A stretch of 64,000 bases of DNA, from NCBI GenBank assembly GCA_964016885.1, contig OZ024743.1, forward strand, positions 190,672,392 to 190,736,391. Direction: 5' to 3'. Below the pieces are notes generated by a model. The model saw only the letters and a program-made list of their open reading frames with translations. It made no database searches and was not told the origin of the DNA. Positions 11,734-23,670 of this stretch are shown piece after piece (within the stretch, counting starts at the first letter, position 1; each line of letters starts with the position of its first letter). Source of the stretch: Eledone cirrhosa (taxonomy: Eukaryota; Mollusca; Cephalopoda; Octopoda; Eledonidae). The position numbers and the translations under genes are program-made.

Positions 11734-12318
11734 ATTAAATTTAGATACACACTTGAAATGTGATTTATTTTCATATGGCCCATGCCTTACTCAATTATAC
11801 CCTCCCACAACTGAAAAGATTCATACAATATAAAAGATTCATACAATATAAAATTGAATCAAAATGAGGATGCAGCCACATATATAAGACAATTAGATGA
11901 AATATGCATATGCTAGATATAGAATTGTGTTTCTGAATAAAATATATAACAAAGTATGTCATTTATTAAAACAGATAACAAATAAACTATTAGTAGATAT
12001 ATATATCTTCATGAAAAGGTTAAGCAATTCATTGTGCTTGTCCAACTAGTGTTCTAGACAAATATCTATAACTCCTGCAAAAAGCAATGATAAACATTTA
12101 CTGAATAGTTCTGATAATAAGTATTTGAGAAAGAAACTATTTATCCCATTAATGTGCAGAATAATTGCAGATCAATTGTTTATATTTCACCAACTATGGT
12201 AAATAAGTTTGCTAGGTGGTTTGAGGCACAATCATTTGTGAAGCACTTTGATTGTTTTTTTTACCATAGGCTTCATGCATCTGAACCTTTCTAAATGTGG
12301 AGCCCTGTGGAGGAATAT
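11734..12318. other. Anonymous AT-rich sequence
   Basis: It contains a short tandem (AAAGATTCATACAATAT, twice, near 11816). Otherwise nothing is recognised. Confidence 0.45.
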
Positions 12319-12381
12319 ATATATATATAATCATCAACATCTAATATCAAAAATATATATTTTGTTTTATATATATATATA

Positions 12382-13031
12382 GGTAAATATCTTTAAGTCG
12401 TTTGGAAGCCTCGACAATGCAAATGGGTAAATCTCCGGGTAACAAGATCCGGTGGTGGAGAGAGAGATGTAAGTGGGTGTACGTTGAGATGCGTGGTGTG
12501 TAAAGATGTGTAAATGTGTAGAAGAAAGAAGGGAAGAGTATAAAGGATAAAATAAAAATAACAACACAAGAGAGAGTTACCTTGGGAGAGATTTAATAGT
12601 GCCTATATATTTCGGATTCACATCCATCAACTGGGGTTTTTTTCCGGGGTAAAGATTGTCTGTCGGACAGGTGCGAAACGCGTCCTCCGCTGTTTGTTGT
12701 TTTGAATTCAAAACAACAAACAGCGGAGGACGCGTTTCGCACCTGTCCAACAGACAACCTTTACCCCAGAAAAAAACCCCAGTTGATGGATGTGAATCCG
12801 AAATATATAGGCACTATTAAATCTCTCCCAAGGTAACTCTCTCTTGTGTTGTTATTTTTATTTTATCCTTTATACTCTTCCCTTCTTTCTTCTACACATT
12901 TACACATCTTTACACACCACGCATCTCAACGTACACCCACTTACATCTCTCTCTCCACCACCGGATCTTGTTACCCGGAGATTTACCCATTTGCATTGTC
13001 GAGGCTTCCAAACGACTTAAAGATATTTATT
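12382..13031. repeat. 650-bp near-perfect palindrome in a (TA)n context
   Basis: The two arms (12382-12706 and 12707-13031) are reverse complements centred on a GAATTC at 12704-12709, with no spacer. By eye only about three mismatches occur, all transitions, near 12640-12670 and their partners. Each arm carries TTGATGG, a small stem-loop, and CCGAAATATA reading outward (12782-12810 plus; 12605-12633 minus). A (TA)n tract abuts the left end. The same 60-codon open frame occurs in both arms only because they are copies. The best reading is a head-to-head pair of terminal repeats of a Penelope-like element with no internal part. Confidence 0.88.
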
Positions 13032-13039
13032 TATTATTC

Positions 13040-14008
13040 CACAATGCTTCAAGCAAACTTCAATACTCTCTTATATATATATGTGTTTACCGAAAGGGGA
13101 TTTCAGAAATTGTGTGTCAAAGAGAAATACCGCCACCTATTTTGTTTCATCCAAGTTATGCATTTTGATATCCAAGTTGACGCTATCTAAGGAAGTAGAT
13201 AAAATGAGTTTCAAACTCTGTACTGAGACTGATAGAAGGGATTAAACCTCTTGACTGTGGTGCTTCGTCATTGGTGCATTCTAATGATTAAAACCTATGA
13301 AAGAAAATGAAAGTAAGATATTTTGCCATTATTGGTGATTTGATTTGAACTTACCAACCTCAGTTATATAGTTTTGGAGAGTTTAACCATTAAAAAAATT
13401 ATCTGTTTTGATAGAGCATTTATCCAACTCAACTATCTCTTCATGACTCCTCCATTTAAACAACAATAGCTTAGCATTGCCTCTAAATAACTTCGCCATC
13501 TGTAAAATTAATACCCTGTATTTATATATGTATATATAGAAGATAGTTATCAAATTATAGCTTGCATACAATTATATTATGAATACTTGAGTTGCTGCAG
13601 TAGCAACTCTCAGCAGGTTAGCACTTTAAAGATTCTTTCAAACAGAATCTAATAATTTTCACACTACTGTCAAGATACATTGTACACACCGAGCTACACA
13701 CACATATGTATATATACACACAAACATGCAGACATATATACACAAACACTAATGTGCATTCTTATATTTCATGAGTGTGAGACTTTGTATGAATGTATGT
13801 ATGTATAAATACTTAATTGTATCTAGCTTGAGAGAGGGAGCAGGTAGGGAGAAAGAGAAATGACCTGCCTATTCTCAACTTCCAAGTAATTTCATCATGT
13901 TCTTATAAATTAACAAAATATATCAGTCTCGGCTGTCAGGCTTTAAATTATGGCCTTAGTTGAATTGTACAAATCTAGTGTTAGAGATTTATTCAGACAC
14001 ACATACAT

Positions 14009-14020
<12 letters not shown>
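13040..14020. other. Anonymous sequence with microsatellite patches
   Basis: Short CA and TA tracts occur at 13690-13750 and 14000-14040. No gene is seen. Confidence 0.5.
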
Positions 14021-14039
<19 letters not shown>

Positions 14040-14129
14040 AATTGTGACTGTGATATGCCACTCAGTATTTGAATGTGCATATGTATGTCTGTGTGTGTGT
14101 GTGTATCGGTAAATTTATCTATCTAACTA

Positions 14130-14142
14130 TATATATATATGT

Positions 14143-14232
<90 letters not shown>
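14130..14232. repeat. (TA)n tract at the LINE 3' end
   Basis: A nearly pure TA array interrupted by ACTAAC units. It directly abuts the (ATC)n end of the minus-strand LINE that starts at 14233. Confidence 0.95.
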
Positions 14233-14238
<6 letters not shown>

Positions 14239-15482
14239 TCATCATCACCGTTTTACGTCCGTTCTTCCACGCTAGCATGGGTTAGACGGGTTGTCCTGTT
14301 GTGGGCAGTGTCTGGTCGGCTGACCATGCCAGGAACTGATCTGGCTTGATTTCTACAGCTGGATGCCCTTCCTAACACCAACCTCATTTACAGTGAGTGC
14401 TGGGTGCTTTTTCGTGGCGTCTACACGTCCACTTTACAGTGTGGGCTGGGTGCTTTTTTGCCGTGGCACCTCCACGACCACCTTGCGGTGGGGGGGGGGG
14501 GGCATATTGTTTATATGCTTCAGCATGTACCCATGGGAGGTCGGGTACCCTGTATTACTGCGTGACGCCAGAAGTCACGGTCGTGTGTCATTGACTTTGA
14601 GAGGTGTAGTTGGGTAAGGTCGGCTTTTATCACCTCATCCCAAGTCATCTTGGGTCTCCCCACTCCGCGGTTTCCATCAACTTCTAGTGCTCTGCACCTT
14701 TTTATGCAGCTGTCATCCTTCATACGCATCACATGTCCATACCAGCGTAACCGCCTCTCCTGCACGCAGCATTTGATTCCTCTTATGCTCAGTCTCTCTC
14801 TCAATTCATTTATGCTTTGTCGTTCACGTATATTACTGTTACACATCCATCGGAGCATGCAGGCTTCGTTTCTCTCTAATCTACGTAAGTCTTCCACCTT
14901 CAGCGCCCAGGTCTCACTACCATGCAACATCGCTGTTCGGATACACGCATCATACAGTCTGCCTTTCATTCTGAGGGAGAAGCCTTTTGCAGCTAGCAGT
15001 GGTAGTAGTTCCCTAAACTTCTTCCATCCCGTTCTTACCCTAGTTATTGTACTTTCTGAGCACCCACCTCCGTTGCTAATTCGGTCACCTAGGTAGCAGA
15101 AGCTGTCTACTGTTTCTACAGGGCCCTCCCAGAGATTGGTGGTACTTGTTTCCTGTGGCTGTTTGCTTGCTGTTTCAGCACAGCTGCTGCATGTGAATCC
15201 TACATTCTTAATTAAGCTTCCTGAGATCCCGCTACATCTCTTGTGTACCCATTGTTTGCATTTGGGGCAAAGAATGGAGTTCCTACCTACACCTTTCCTA
15301 CATACTGAGCAAGGCCATTTCCCTGAGGGGATCTGGGTTCTGTTTTCTCGTCTACTTATAAGGACCTTAGTCTTTGTCATGTTGACTTTGAGGCCCTTTC
15401 TCTCTAGTCCCTGCTTCCAGGTTTGGAATTTATTCTCTAGTTCTACCATAGATTCAGCTATGAGTGCGAGGTCATCAGCATA

Positions 15483-15483
<1 letters not shown>
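14233..15483 (-). mobile_element. 5'-truncated RTE-type LINE, subfamily 2
   Basis: The element lies on the minus strand between two (TA)n tracts. Its 3' end is a short GAT repeat (14233-14246), as often seen at RTE 3' ends. Its 5' truncation falls at the catalytic YADD box (about 15475-15483). The 3' untranslated part (about 14233-14520) includes 40-bp degenerate repeats shared with 46860-47020 and 26530-26800. Confidence 0.88.
14520..15483 (-). pseudogene. RTE reverse transcriptase C-terminal half with zinc finger, open frame
   Basis: An uninterrupted frame starts at the YADD catalytic box (ADDLALIAES) and runs through the RT thumb. It then has a PHD-like finger (CSVCRKGVGRNS, CPKCKQWVHKRCSG, CSSC) and the long C-terminal region with RLRWYGHVMRM, ending at a stop near 14520. 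The tyrosine-rich start on the distal side comes from the (TA)n tract, not from the element. Nothing upstream of YADD remains, so no enzyme can be made. The absence of stops suggests a young insertion. Confidence 0.85.

Positions 15484-15538
<55 letters not shown>
15479..15538. repeat. (TA)n tract
   Basis: TA array at the 5' truncation point of the LINE. Confidence 0.95.
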
Positions 15539-15544
<6 letters not shown>

Positions 15545-15779
15545 TACCGACACAAATCTATTGCGCCAATTGAAATAAAGTGATGAACAAATCTGGTAAT
15601 GGAAGTTTTATATCTTTAAGAAGTAGTATGAGCTGCTGTAAATACAAGAAATTTGTTTCTCAGTTATCTATAGTTTTCTCTTTTCAAGTTATACATAAAA
15701 AGCATCTATTAATGCATCTAACAGTGTTAACATAGGGATAGGTTCAAAATACCCGAATATCAGCTCTGCTATTTAGTAA

Positions 15780-15970
15780 TAATAATTGTTTCTACTTTAG
15801 GCACAAGGCCAGCAATTACCCAGTGCATTACTGGTACTTTATTTTATCGACCCCGTAAGGATGAAAGGCAAAGTCAACCTCGGCGGGATTTGAACTCAGA
15901 TCGTAAAGGGACGTAACTATGCTGGAAAGCATGGCGTCCGACCCTCTACCGATACTGCCAATCCACCACA
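15780..15970 (-). mobile_element. tRNA-derived SINE, full length
   Basis: A well-preserved copy: minus-strand head GGATTGGCAGTATCGGTAGA, box B GAGTTCAAATCCCGCC, body ending TAGAAACAATTATTATT. Confidence 0.9.
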
Positions 15971-16004
15971 ATGATGAAATTATTGCGTAAAGTGCTCAGG
16001 TGCA

Positions 16005-17150
16005 CTACAACTCATCAAATCTGCATGTGTAGCACATAGAATAATGTATAAATGTCAGGAAAGTGAACAGTGTACGAGTCATGATATACACACAGATAAA
16101 TGCAAGAGTGTGTATGGAGGGGAAATATAAGGTGTAGTGTTGGCGAATTTCAGGAAGCATGGAGGTTTTAAAGGATATAGTGTCCCAGAAGCTAGCAACT
16201 GATGTAGGTAGTTTGTTCCATGCTTCAGCAACTCTGAACATGAAAAAATATTTCCGAAAGTCCTGAGAATTGTGCTGTTTTCTGACTTTGTAGGCATGAC
16301 CATGGGTGTTAGACACATGGAATTCAAAAAGGTGCTCAAGGTTGTTGTTGGCAAGATGGTTAATAATTCTATGGGTCTTTACCACGTCAGTTGCCAGACA
16401 TCTGAGCTTCAATGTATCCATGCCCAGGGAAGCAAGGCGTTTAGAGTATGGCAGATGCCTGATGGAGGGTATTCGCTTGGTTGCACATCTCTGAACAGTT
16501 TTCAGGAGGTCAAAATTCTAAGCAAGATAAGGGTTCCAGACTGGTGATACAAATTCTAAGTGTGGCCACACCATAGCTATATACAGCTTTAAATAGATAG
16601 CTGGAGAGCAGCTGACAAAGGTCTTGCTGAGTGATGCCAAGACACCCTCGGCCTTCTTGACAATTTTAGAGATTTGCTTTGTCCAACGCATATCGCTGCG
16701 GACAGTAATGCCCAGGTCACATTCAAAGAAGACTTCTTCAGATTAGTGTTGTGGAGGGAGTATATGGATGCTGGGCTTTTTCATTCCAAATTGCATGGTG
16801 ATACACTTGTCCACAGACAGCTTGAGTTGTCACTCCATGATCCATTGCTGCATTGTATCCAGGTCAGATTGCAGGAAATCTATAGCGTTCAAGATCTGTC
16901 CTTTTTATCTCAAGGCACAGCTTGATGTCATCTGCATATTTCAGCACTGTAGCATTCTTTAAGTTGGCATCTATGTCATTAATGTATGCAACAAACAAAA
17001 GGGGCCCAAACAGATCCCTGCAGTACACCAGATGACATCTCATAGGGTGAAGAATGCTGTCCTAGAACCATGACTACCTCTTTTCGACTCAGAATGAAGG
17101 ACTTCAAACAGCTGTAAAGATCATCTCTCTTTGTTCTTGTCTACCTCTAT
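16005..17150 (-). pseudogene. CR1/Jockey-like LINE reverse transcriptase fragment
   Basis: The minus strand encodes a degraded RT. GVLQGSVLGPLLF (motif B, at about 17000) and KYADDIKLC (motif C, near 16950) are followed by the thumb and C-terminal part. The latter includes VRSDMRWTKQ, WPHLEFVSPVWNPYL, VQRCATKRIPS and RGHAYK-type motifs ending near 16005. Frame breaks occur near 16870 and a stop near 16530. The VRPHLEY/VWNP block is typical of CR1, L2 and Jockey relatives; I cannot separate these by eye. The 5' end is truncated and no endonuclease is present. Confidence 0.8.
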
Positions 17151-17655
17151 CTCCCTTTCTACAAACACAGGTGAGTTTTGAGGGCATTATCAGAGGCAGA
17201 TGAGAAAGGGAGTCAATACATTCGACTCATACTAAAAGATGAATGGTGTATCTAAAACATTGAGGAGGGAGAAGAGATTTTGCTAAACCAGCTTGTAACC
17301 TAAAATGCCAGATATTTTTAACATCTTGGCAACTATACAAGAGTATCCAGCAAACTTCCATAACTCCATTTCCTTAATCATCAACACCATCATTTTCATC
17401 ATACACAAAAACACATACATATATGTTAAACTAATTGAATTTCATGCTGTTCTGGCACATCAAGATGGACAGAGTCACAACAGCAGGCCAAAATATGGTG
17501 GAGTTATGCAGTAGTTTTGTTGCTTAGATCAGTAGGTGGCTTTGAGTATGTGTTCTAGTGGAAGGGAACACAACTACAGAGTTATTTCACAACCTGTTGT
17601 GACACAGACTCCTGCATTTGGAAACAGAGTATAAAAGCATCCTCAGCACACACAT
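17151..17655. other. Anonymous sequence
   Basis: No gene or known repeat is recognised. Confidence 0.45.
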
Positions 17656-17659
17656 CTCT

Positions 17660-17732
17660 TTACTGAGATGAGAACTTCTCTATGCATATGATTTGGTCCT
17701 TATAGCCGAATCAATAAAAGAACTGGAAAATT
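17660..17732 (+). mobile_element. Small RTE LINE scrap around motif C
   Basis: It encodes NFSMHMIWS-like decay in one frame and LLYAYDLVLIAES in another. The latter corresponds to ELLYADDLVLIAES of the RTE copies at 30200 and 41930, with the first catalytic Asp changed to Tyr. Confidence 0.55.
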
Positions 17733-17744
17733 GGAAAAATTCTG

Positions 17745-19130
17745 AAGTTAGGAATATCAATTCTGACGCATATTTCTATATTTTCTCTCAGTGGAATTTT
17801 CTTTATATTTATATATTGGATATGCTGTCTGTTAATAATCATCTCTTTTTGTAGTCTATTGGCAATTATTCCGATGTAATTTGTTCTACATCTGCAGCAT
17901 GTTAAAACAAACGAGATTACTAGATGAACATGTGAAACACTTTTGAAGCTTAAAAGTTTGTCCATTTACAAACTTAAAAGTTTGAATTTGAATTGAGAAC
18001 ATTCCGGAATATATACACATTCCACAATTACGTCTTCCTTGTTTTGTTACTTGTTGATTAGGAATCTTTGCACTTGTGAGCATGTTTTTTTGTTGTTATT
18101 TACTCCTTATTTCTTGAATATCCAAGATTTTTTTCAATTTTAATCTTTATACAAAATGGGTAGATCCTATGAATATAATTATAGATTTCAATATTTATAC
18201 AACTGAATGTTGATTTAAATGGAAATGTGTTTTCTTTTGGTTTATTTTTCATCATCCTTAAATCTTGAATATTTATGTTTTTCAATCTATTGTTCACTAA
18301 ACTGACAGGAAATGTTCAAAGGATTAAGATATTTTGTAATTCTATAATCTTTGGTCTCCTATTGTCAGACTGGAAAAATTGTGTATATTTGTATCACTAG
18401 GGTAAAAGAAATATGTGTTCATGTTTATTTAATTTACTGTAGATGTGGATAATAAATATTATTGTGAGTCTGTGGGATTATAATTGATATCGCTTTCAAT
18501 CTGTCCATCTACTATCTTTATCAAATCATCTAAACAACAGATTTCTTCCTTGCATAATTCAACTGTGCAAATATTGGTATTTAGTCTGTCAATAATGATT
18601 TTAATCACCTTTAGTTTATTTACTGTTTCATTCCATAAAATTAAAGTCATCAAGAAAATTTACCAATTTTTTTTAAGTATTACTAAAAATTGATGAAAAT
18701 AATTTAGCCACTCTTCATAAATTTTCTTTTCATGGTAATCCAAAGCTAGATTTGTTGCTACTTTGCAAACATGGCTGTTCTTGAAAATTTAATATGTAAG
18801 TTCATTGAACGTAGAATATATTTTTTGTAGAATAAACCTGAGACGTTTGGTAACAGAACTTTTTATATTCATTCTGATAATTCAAATCAGTAAATATTGA
18901 GCCAATATTGAACAGTGTTTATTCCATAATTATGTACAAATTAACCACATCTAATAAAATATAATTGTTGCGGTTTAATTTGTTTTCTAGTAAAAGATTC
19001 TGCATATCTAGGTTATCGCAAATAAAGCTATGTTCATATTTTAGGAAATATTTCAAAAATTTTGAAAAGAAGGAAGTGTGAACACACACTTTAGTAATCC
19101 CTCTGTATACACAAGAATTAAGAGATTAAC
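17745..19130 (-). pseudogene. Old Penelope-like element, second family (RT remnant plus GIY-YIG)
   Basis: The minus strand carries a cysteine motif (RRNCGMCIYSG) near 18010-18040 and, beyond it, CFTCSSSNLVCFNM. A GIY-YIG-like block follows (CRCRTNYIGIIANRLQKEM, then HIQYINIKKIPL) near 17790-17890. The linker ILTSAKIPN precedes the cysteine motif. This order (C-rich linker, strand with NxxY, then NYIG...RLQ and a basic helix) is seen in PLEs of the Neptune/Poseidon kind. Upstream remains as far as about 19130 read as RT-like pieces in shifting frames. Many stops show it is ancient. It is distinct from the family at 408-2227. Confidence 0.55.
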
Positions 19131-19458
19131 ACTGTTTTGCATAAATATTTATAATTTAATTATGTTTTCAAACAAAAAATGTATATCATGCAAATTAGAC
19201 TGCCTATTTCAGTTATATTATACACAATTCAGGACATGTATATATACATAGAGCAATGTTATAATACATATTTCTGTATGCTGAAACCTGAACTATTCAG
19301 TTAGTTGTCTGTTAATAAGAAGACATTAGTGTCTGAAACTCATAAAGATAAACTGTTATGTTTTTCTGTACAAGGAGGGAATAATGGGAAGTCCTTCTTT
19401 ACACAATAGGATTTTTCTTAAATTTAATGTACATTATTATTGCATAGATATTTGGGAT
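19131..19458. other. Anonymous AT-rich sequence
   Basis: No gene is seen. It could be the lost 5' part of the old PLE. Confidence 0.35.
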
Positions 19459-19517
19459 TTGATATATATATAAATATATATATAGATATATATGTATATA
19501 TATATATATATATATGC

Positions 19518-20281
19518 ACAAAATGATAAGAAATGAAAGGAGCTGTGTGGTTACTAAAAACAAGTTTTAGGATGGTGGTTTGGACAGAACAAGAGGAGAA
19601 AAGAAGAAAGAATGCTTCGTCAGCTGTAATGCACGATCCAGATGTTTCGGCGCTTATTTACAGGACATCTGTAGCGATCCGCGGTATGCCTGAGGCCTTT
19701 TCTTAATCAAAAGGCCAGGAGGAAAAGAAGAGAAAAGGGAAGGAAATAGAAGGAAAAGAGGAACAAGAACAAAGGGGGGAAGGTGGTGAGGAGAGACGAA
19801 GAAAGAGAAAAAAGAGAAAAAGGAGCAAAAAGCAGGTGAACAGATCCCATTGTGGGGCGACACAGGACAAAGGAACATGCAAGTGAGTAACCAGGAAAAA
19901 ATAGGATCAATAAGTTATAGCAAACCTGGTAGGATGCGCTAACAAGAGGATGGTGTTAGTGTGTCGACTCCATTGTAGAAGAGAGAGGGACAATGGAAAG
20001 GGAGATAATCCAAAACGTGTCATAAAAGATCGCAAACAGAGGAGTTTTGCGACATGTGTAAACATGTCAACAATCAAAACCGAATGGATGGATAGAGCGA
20101 GGGAGAGAGAGGAGGAGAAGTGAAGAGAGAAGGGGAGAGTCAATGCGAAAGGTAGAGGAGGGTCAAAGCGGTAAATACAAAATGATAAGAAACGAAAGAA
20201 GCTGTATGGTTACTAAAAACAAGGTTTAGGATGGTGATATGGACGGAACAAGAGGAGAAAAGAAGAAAGAATCCTTCGTCA
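19518..20281 (-). mobile_element. Unit with 105-bp direct terminal repeats in a (TA)n context
   Basis: The terminal copies at 19518-19622 and 20177-20281 are in direct orientation and differ at a handful of positions. The unit sits between TA-rich stretches (19459-19515 and 20284-20300). On the minus strand near 19630-19672 it contains ACAGATGTCC, then GCGCCGAAACATC, a tail-like motif. The interior is purine-rich (19730-19830) and non-coding. This fits a tandem partial copy of a Penelope-like element, but no RT is present. Confidence 0.6.
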
Positions 20282-20945
20282 TCTATCTATATATATATAC
20301 TGGTATCTACCTGTTTATGGTAGTGCCAACACCATTGTTAGAACTCCATGCAATCTTGAAGAGATAATTCTAAGGAAGACATTGAGATAGATCTGGAATA
20401 TCACAACTAGTAATAAGCAATGGCATAAACAATATCAATTTGTTAATATATTTATTTATCATGATCGATCAACCCTCTGAAGTGATCATAAAGAAAGGAA
20501 CTAATTAAGAACCTATCCTTGCTTTTTGTTGTTATTTTATTGTTTAAAACATGTATTCAGATATGTTTAAAACATGTATATATATATATACATGTTTATA
20601 TATATATATATTCATGAGTGATTAATAATAATATTATATATATATATTCATGAGTGATTAATAATAATATTATAAGAATATAATATTGATATTCGGTTTG
20701 TTTATAATATTATTATGTTATTATTATCATTCACTCCTGAATACATTTCGGTATCCACCATGTTTAGGAGCGAAAACAAATTCTGTTTATATTTATATAT
20801 ATATGTGTGTGTTTATAATATGATATATAAGATGACTATCTCTTCAACGAATTCCCTGCTATTATGAACCACCACCAACTGCAGGCTGATGGCCAGTTGA
20901 ATGACTAAACAGGCTTTGTTTAGGTTGCCTTTTCTAAACTCTTTG
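20282..20945. other. TA-rich region with short tandem and tail-like motif
   Basis: A 36-bp unit (TATATTCATGAGTGATTAAT...) is repeated at about 20602-20637 and 20638-20673. A GTGGATACCGAAATG motif lies on the minus strand at 20744-20760. (TA)n patches occur at 20576-20612. No gene is seen. Confidence 0.5.
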
Positions 20946-23084
20946 TATGTAGTATGGTTGAGCAGTGCATCCCAAAAAGGGGCTGCTCAGAAGCTCAAGA
21001 GTCCACCAAAGCATGTTGCTGTTCAGGGGAGTTAGGAAAAGAGTCAAGCCACCCACGTGAAGATTTGGGTCTATGTGCTTCTAACCAATGTAGCCTGCAA
21101 ATGTCATTCCTCTACCACTATGGTACTTTTGAAGAAATACCTGCACATAAAGATGGCAATGCTACGTGCTTCTGCTACACATATAGCACCCACTCCATCT
21201 GCACAGCTATGTGTCCATTGGCAAGACAAGGCAAGATAACAAGAGAGTTACAAGGATTGCATATGTTATTGTCATGGAGTTAACCACACTAGAAGTTGTA
21301 GTCATACTCACCACGCTTGTTCAATTGCAGGCTGGTAAGACCATTTATCCTATAGTTGGAGTGCATGGCTGTTGACATTGTGGAGTTCATCTTCCCTTTG
21401 ATAGCTCTTGTTTTGTGCTGCTGGGTTTCCATTTACCCTCCTCATCAGACCAGTGCCTGGTGGGGGATCTGGCTTAGATGCCGACCACCCGACTAAGAAA
21501 CATGTTGTACTGGGTTACATGATCCAAGTAGCAGACAGAATATATTTATATATATATATATATATATGCATATACATATATATATACATGATAAATGACT
21601 AGTGTCCAACAGGTCAAGAGACTTTTCCTACTATATGATGTGTTAAACTAATATATATATTAATTTTATTGTATTATTTTCTTTGTCGTTTTGCATTTTC
21701 TTTTTGCATATATTTATATATATATATGTGTGTGTGTGTGATATTTTGTGAGGAATTTAAATGAATTCCTCTGTCTCAAAATGTTAGATAATATTACATA
21801 ATTACCAGATATCTTCCTCATGCAGTATTAGGTTTGACTGTTTTTGATGAAACTGTAATGAGATGATTCAATGGATGCATTAACTATAATGGCAAGATAA
21901 AAGTTGGATTTTGTTGGGAAAGAGATATCAATGTTTGTAATGTTAGTGCACTTTACAGAAATTCGGATAAGTATGGAAAAGAACCAATGTAAAGTTTACA
22001 ATGGCAAATAATTTAGCATCAGTACAAGGAACAACCAAATCCAATAAGTGTGGGAGGTATGTGCAAGTTAAGATATATTGTGTGCAGTGGTAACACTGAG
22101 ATTGATGAATTCAGAAAAAGGGCTATTATATAGTTATCTTCAATAGAAGATAAGAAAATAACCTTTGGAGATTGTAAGGCTTCAGAGAGCAGGAGAGACT
22201 TAAAGGAATGAAAAATGGTGATTTAATGTTGAACCAAAAGTAAATGGAAATACTAATAGCTGAAATCTATATGAAAAAGGTGGGAAGGATGGATTCTACA
22301 TATATGTATAAACCATCATTGAAATCAAAGGCGGAAATTTTCTGGGAGCTGTGCAGTTGGTTGTTTTCTTTAATTATTTAGTAGCGGGGAGGAATGGAGA
22401 TACCCATTACCCTTTAGCAGGCCCATGGAAATATGAGCGCGTAAGTTATTTTGGCCAGAGATCTGGTTGAAATGCTTGCAACAGAGTGGAATTTATATAT
22501 TGTTAAACTGGTGTATGTATATTTTTCAAATATAAATGAATAATATTAGTATAATTTGAAATCAGCACATTAAGGTATTAAACTAAATGGTATAAAGTAT
22601 TTAATCCAGAACTGTACTAGTTCTGCCAATCTCCTGCCTTTCTGCTTCTAGGAAAGAATTGAATAAATCCCCAAAACACACCTAGTTCTTGCTTCTTCAT
22701 GATAAATAATGAAGATTAATGCTTGAAATGCAAAAGACTTATTCAATGCACTTGCAGTATTCTTAAAGTATGTCAGAATTTGAAAACAGGATATTTCTTC
22801 AGACACCCAGTGCAACAGATTTGGATAAATATTAGAGAAAATAATTAGAATATCTAAGAGGAAAGCAATATTTCAAACAGTTGCAGTTTAACACTACTAC
22901 TACAATAACAATCCACCACTAATACTTCAACAAAAGAATCAATACCACCATCACTACCATGAACATTTTCTAGTTTCCTGGCACCAATCCTATTACATTG
23001 ATAACTGCAAACATTAGAAGAATTCCAGTTATCAGATTTGTTTGTAACTTTTTCCCTCCCAGCAAACCATGACAATAATTTAAA

Positions 23085-23085
<1 letters not shown>
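20946..23085. other. Anonymous sequence
   Basis: Somewhat higher complexity with two or three short open frames, none recognisable. A (TA)n tract lies at 21544-21592 and a TG tract near 21726. It may be old repeat sequence. Confidence 0.4.

Positions 23086-23086
<1 letters not shown>

Positions 23087-23156
<70 letters not shown>
23087..23156. repeat. (TA)n tract
   Basis: Pure TA array of about 70 bp. Confidence 0.97.
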
Positions 23157-23162
<6 letters not shown>

Positions 23163-23364
23163 CATTATTTATGCTAGAACACAGCATATATTAGAAAATT
23201 AAAGGTAAATTTAATATAGATATAACTTTAGTTTTTCAATAAGAAGTTATTGTATTTACAAAAATGAAGTGCAAACACTTTTGAGAATTTCTCAACCTGT
23301 ACACAGAAAACATAAAAAATTACAGTTAAGCATTTCAGAGAATTTTTCTAGGAATCAAAGAAGA

Positions 23365-23670
23365 CAATAACTGATCTGAAGGAAGAGTGGTGAAGATCAT
23401 GGAATGAATCCAAATTTACCAGCCAAGACCTCGTCCAGGAACCCACATCAATACCAACCGGCTTTGACCTTCCTATAAATCAATGTATGTCCCTTAATCG
23501 AATCTGCACCACACATGCCAGGATAGCCCATTATCTTCATCGATGGAAAGTGAAAGAGCCCAGCATGTGACTGTGGGGACCCTGGCCAGATACTGCTGCA
23601 TGTTGTTTGGGATTGCTCCACAGACGATTTCCAGGCAGCTTGGAGGCAATCTATAATACTACAAATTATG
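23365..23670 (+). pseudogene. C-terminal fragment of a non-LTR retrotransposon polyprotein
   Basis: The plus strand reads TGFDLPINQCMSLNRICTT, then ARIAHYLHRWK, a cysteine-containing stretch (CGDPGQ-like decay) and FPGSLEAIYN. This order (FDLPR..W..LNR.RT, KW, C..G..QT, FPG) is the usual C-terminal end of Jockey/CR1-type LINE proteins. At least one frame break separates the halves. No RT domain is adjacent. Confidence 0.55.

Noticed and set aside
12846..13190. 114-codon frame with a partner of nearly the same sequence at 12367-12567
   Set aside because: The duplication is due to the palindrome; no codon-level constraint or domain is visible.
14650..15096. Plus-strand open frame of 148 codons
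   Set aside because: It is antisense to the intact C-terminal frame of the RTE LINE.
16272..16547. Plus-strand open frame of 91 codons
   Set aside because: It is antisense to the CR1/Jockey-like LINE coding sequence.
19654..20143. Phe/Ser/Leu-rich minus-strand frames
   Set aside because: They come from a purine-rich stretch inside the direct-repeat unit, with no start context or conserved motif.
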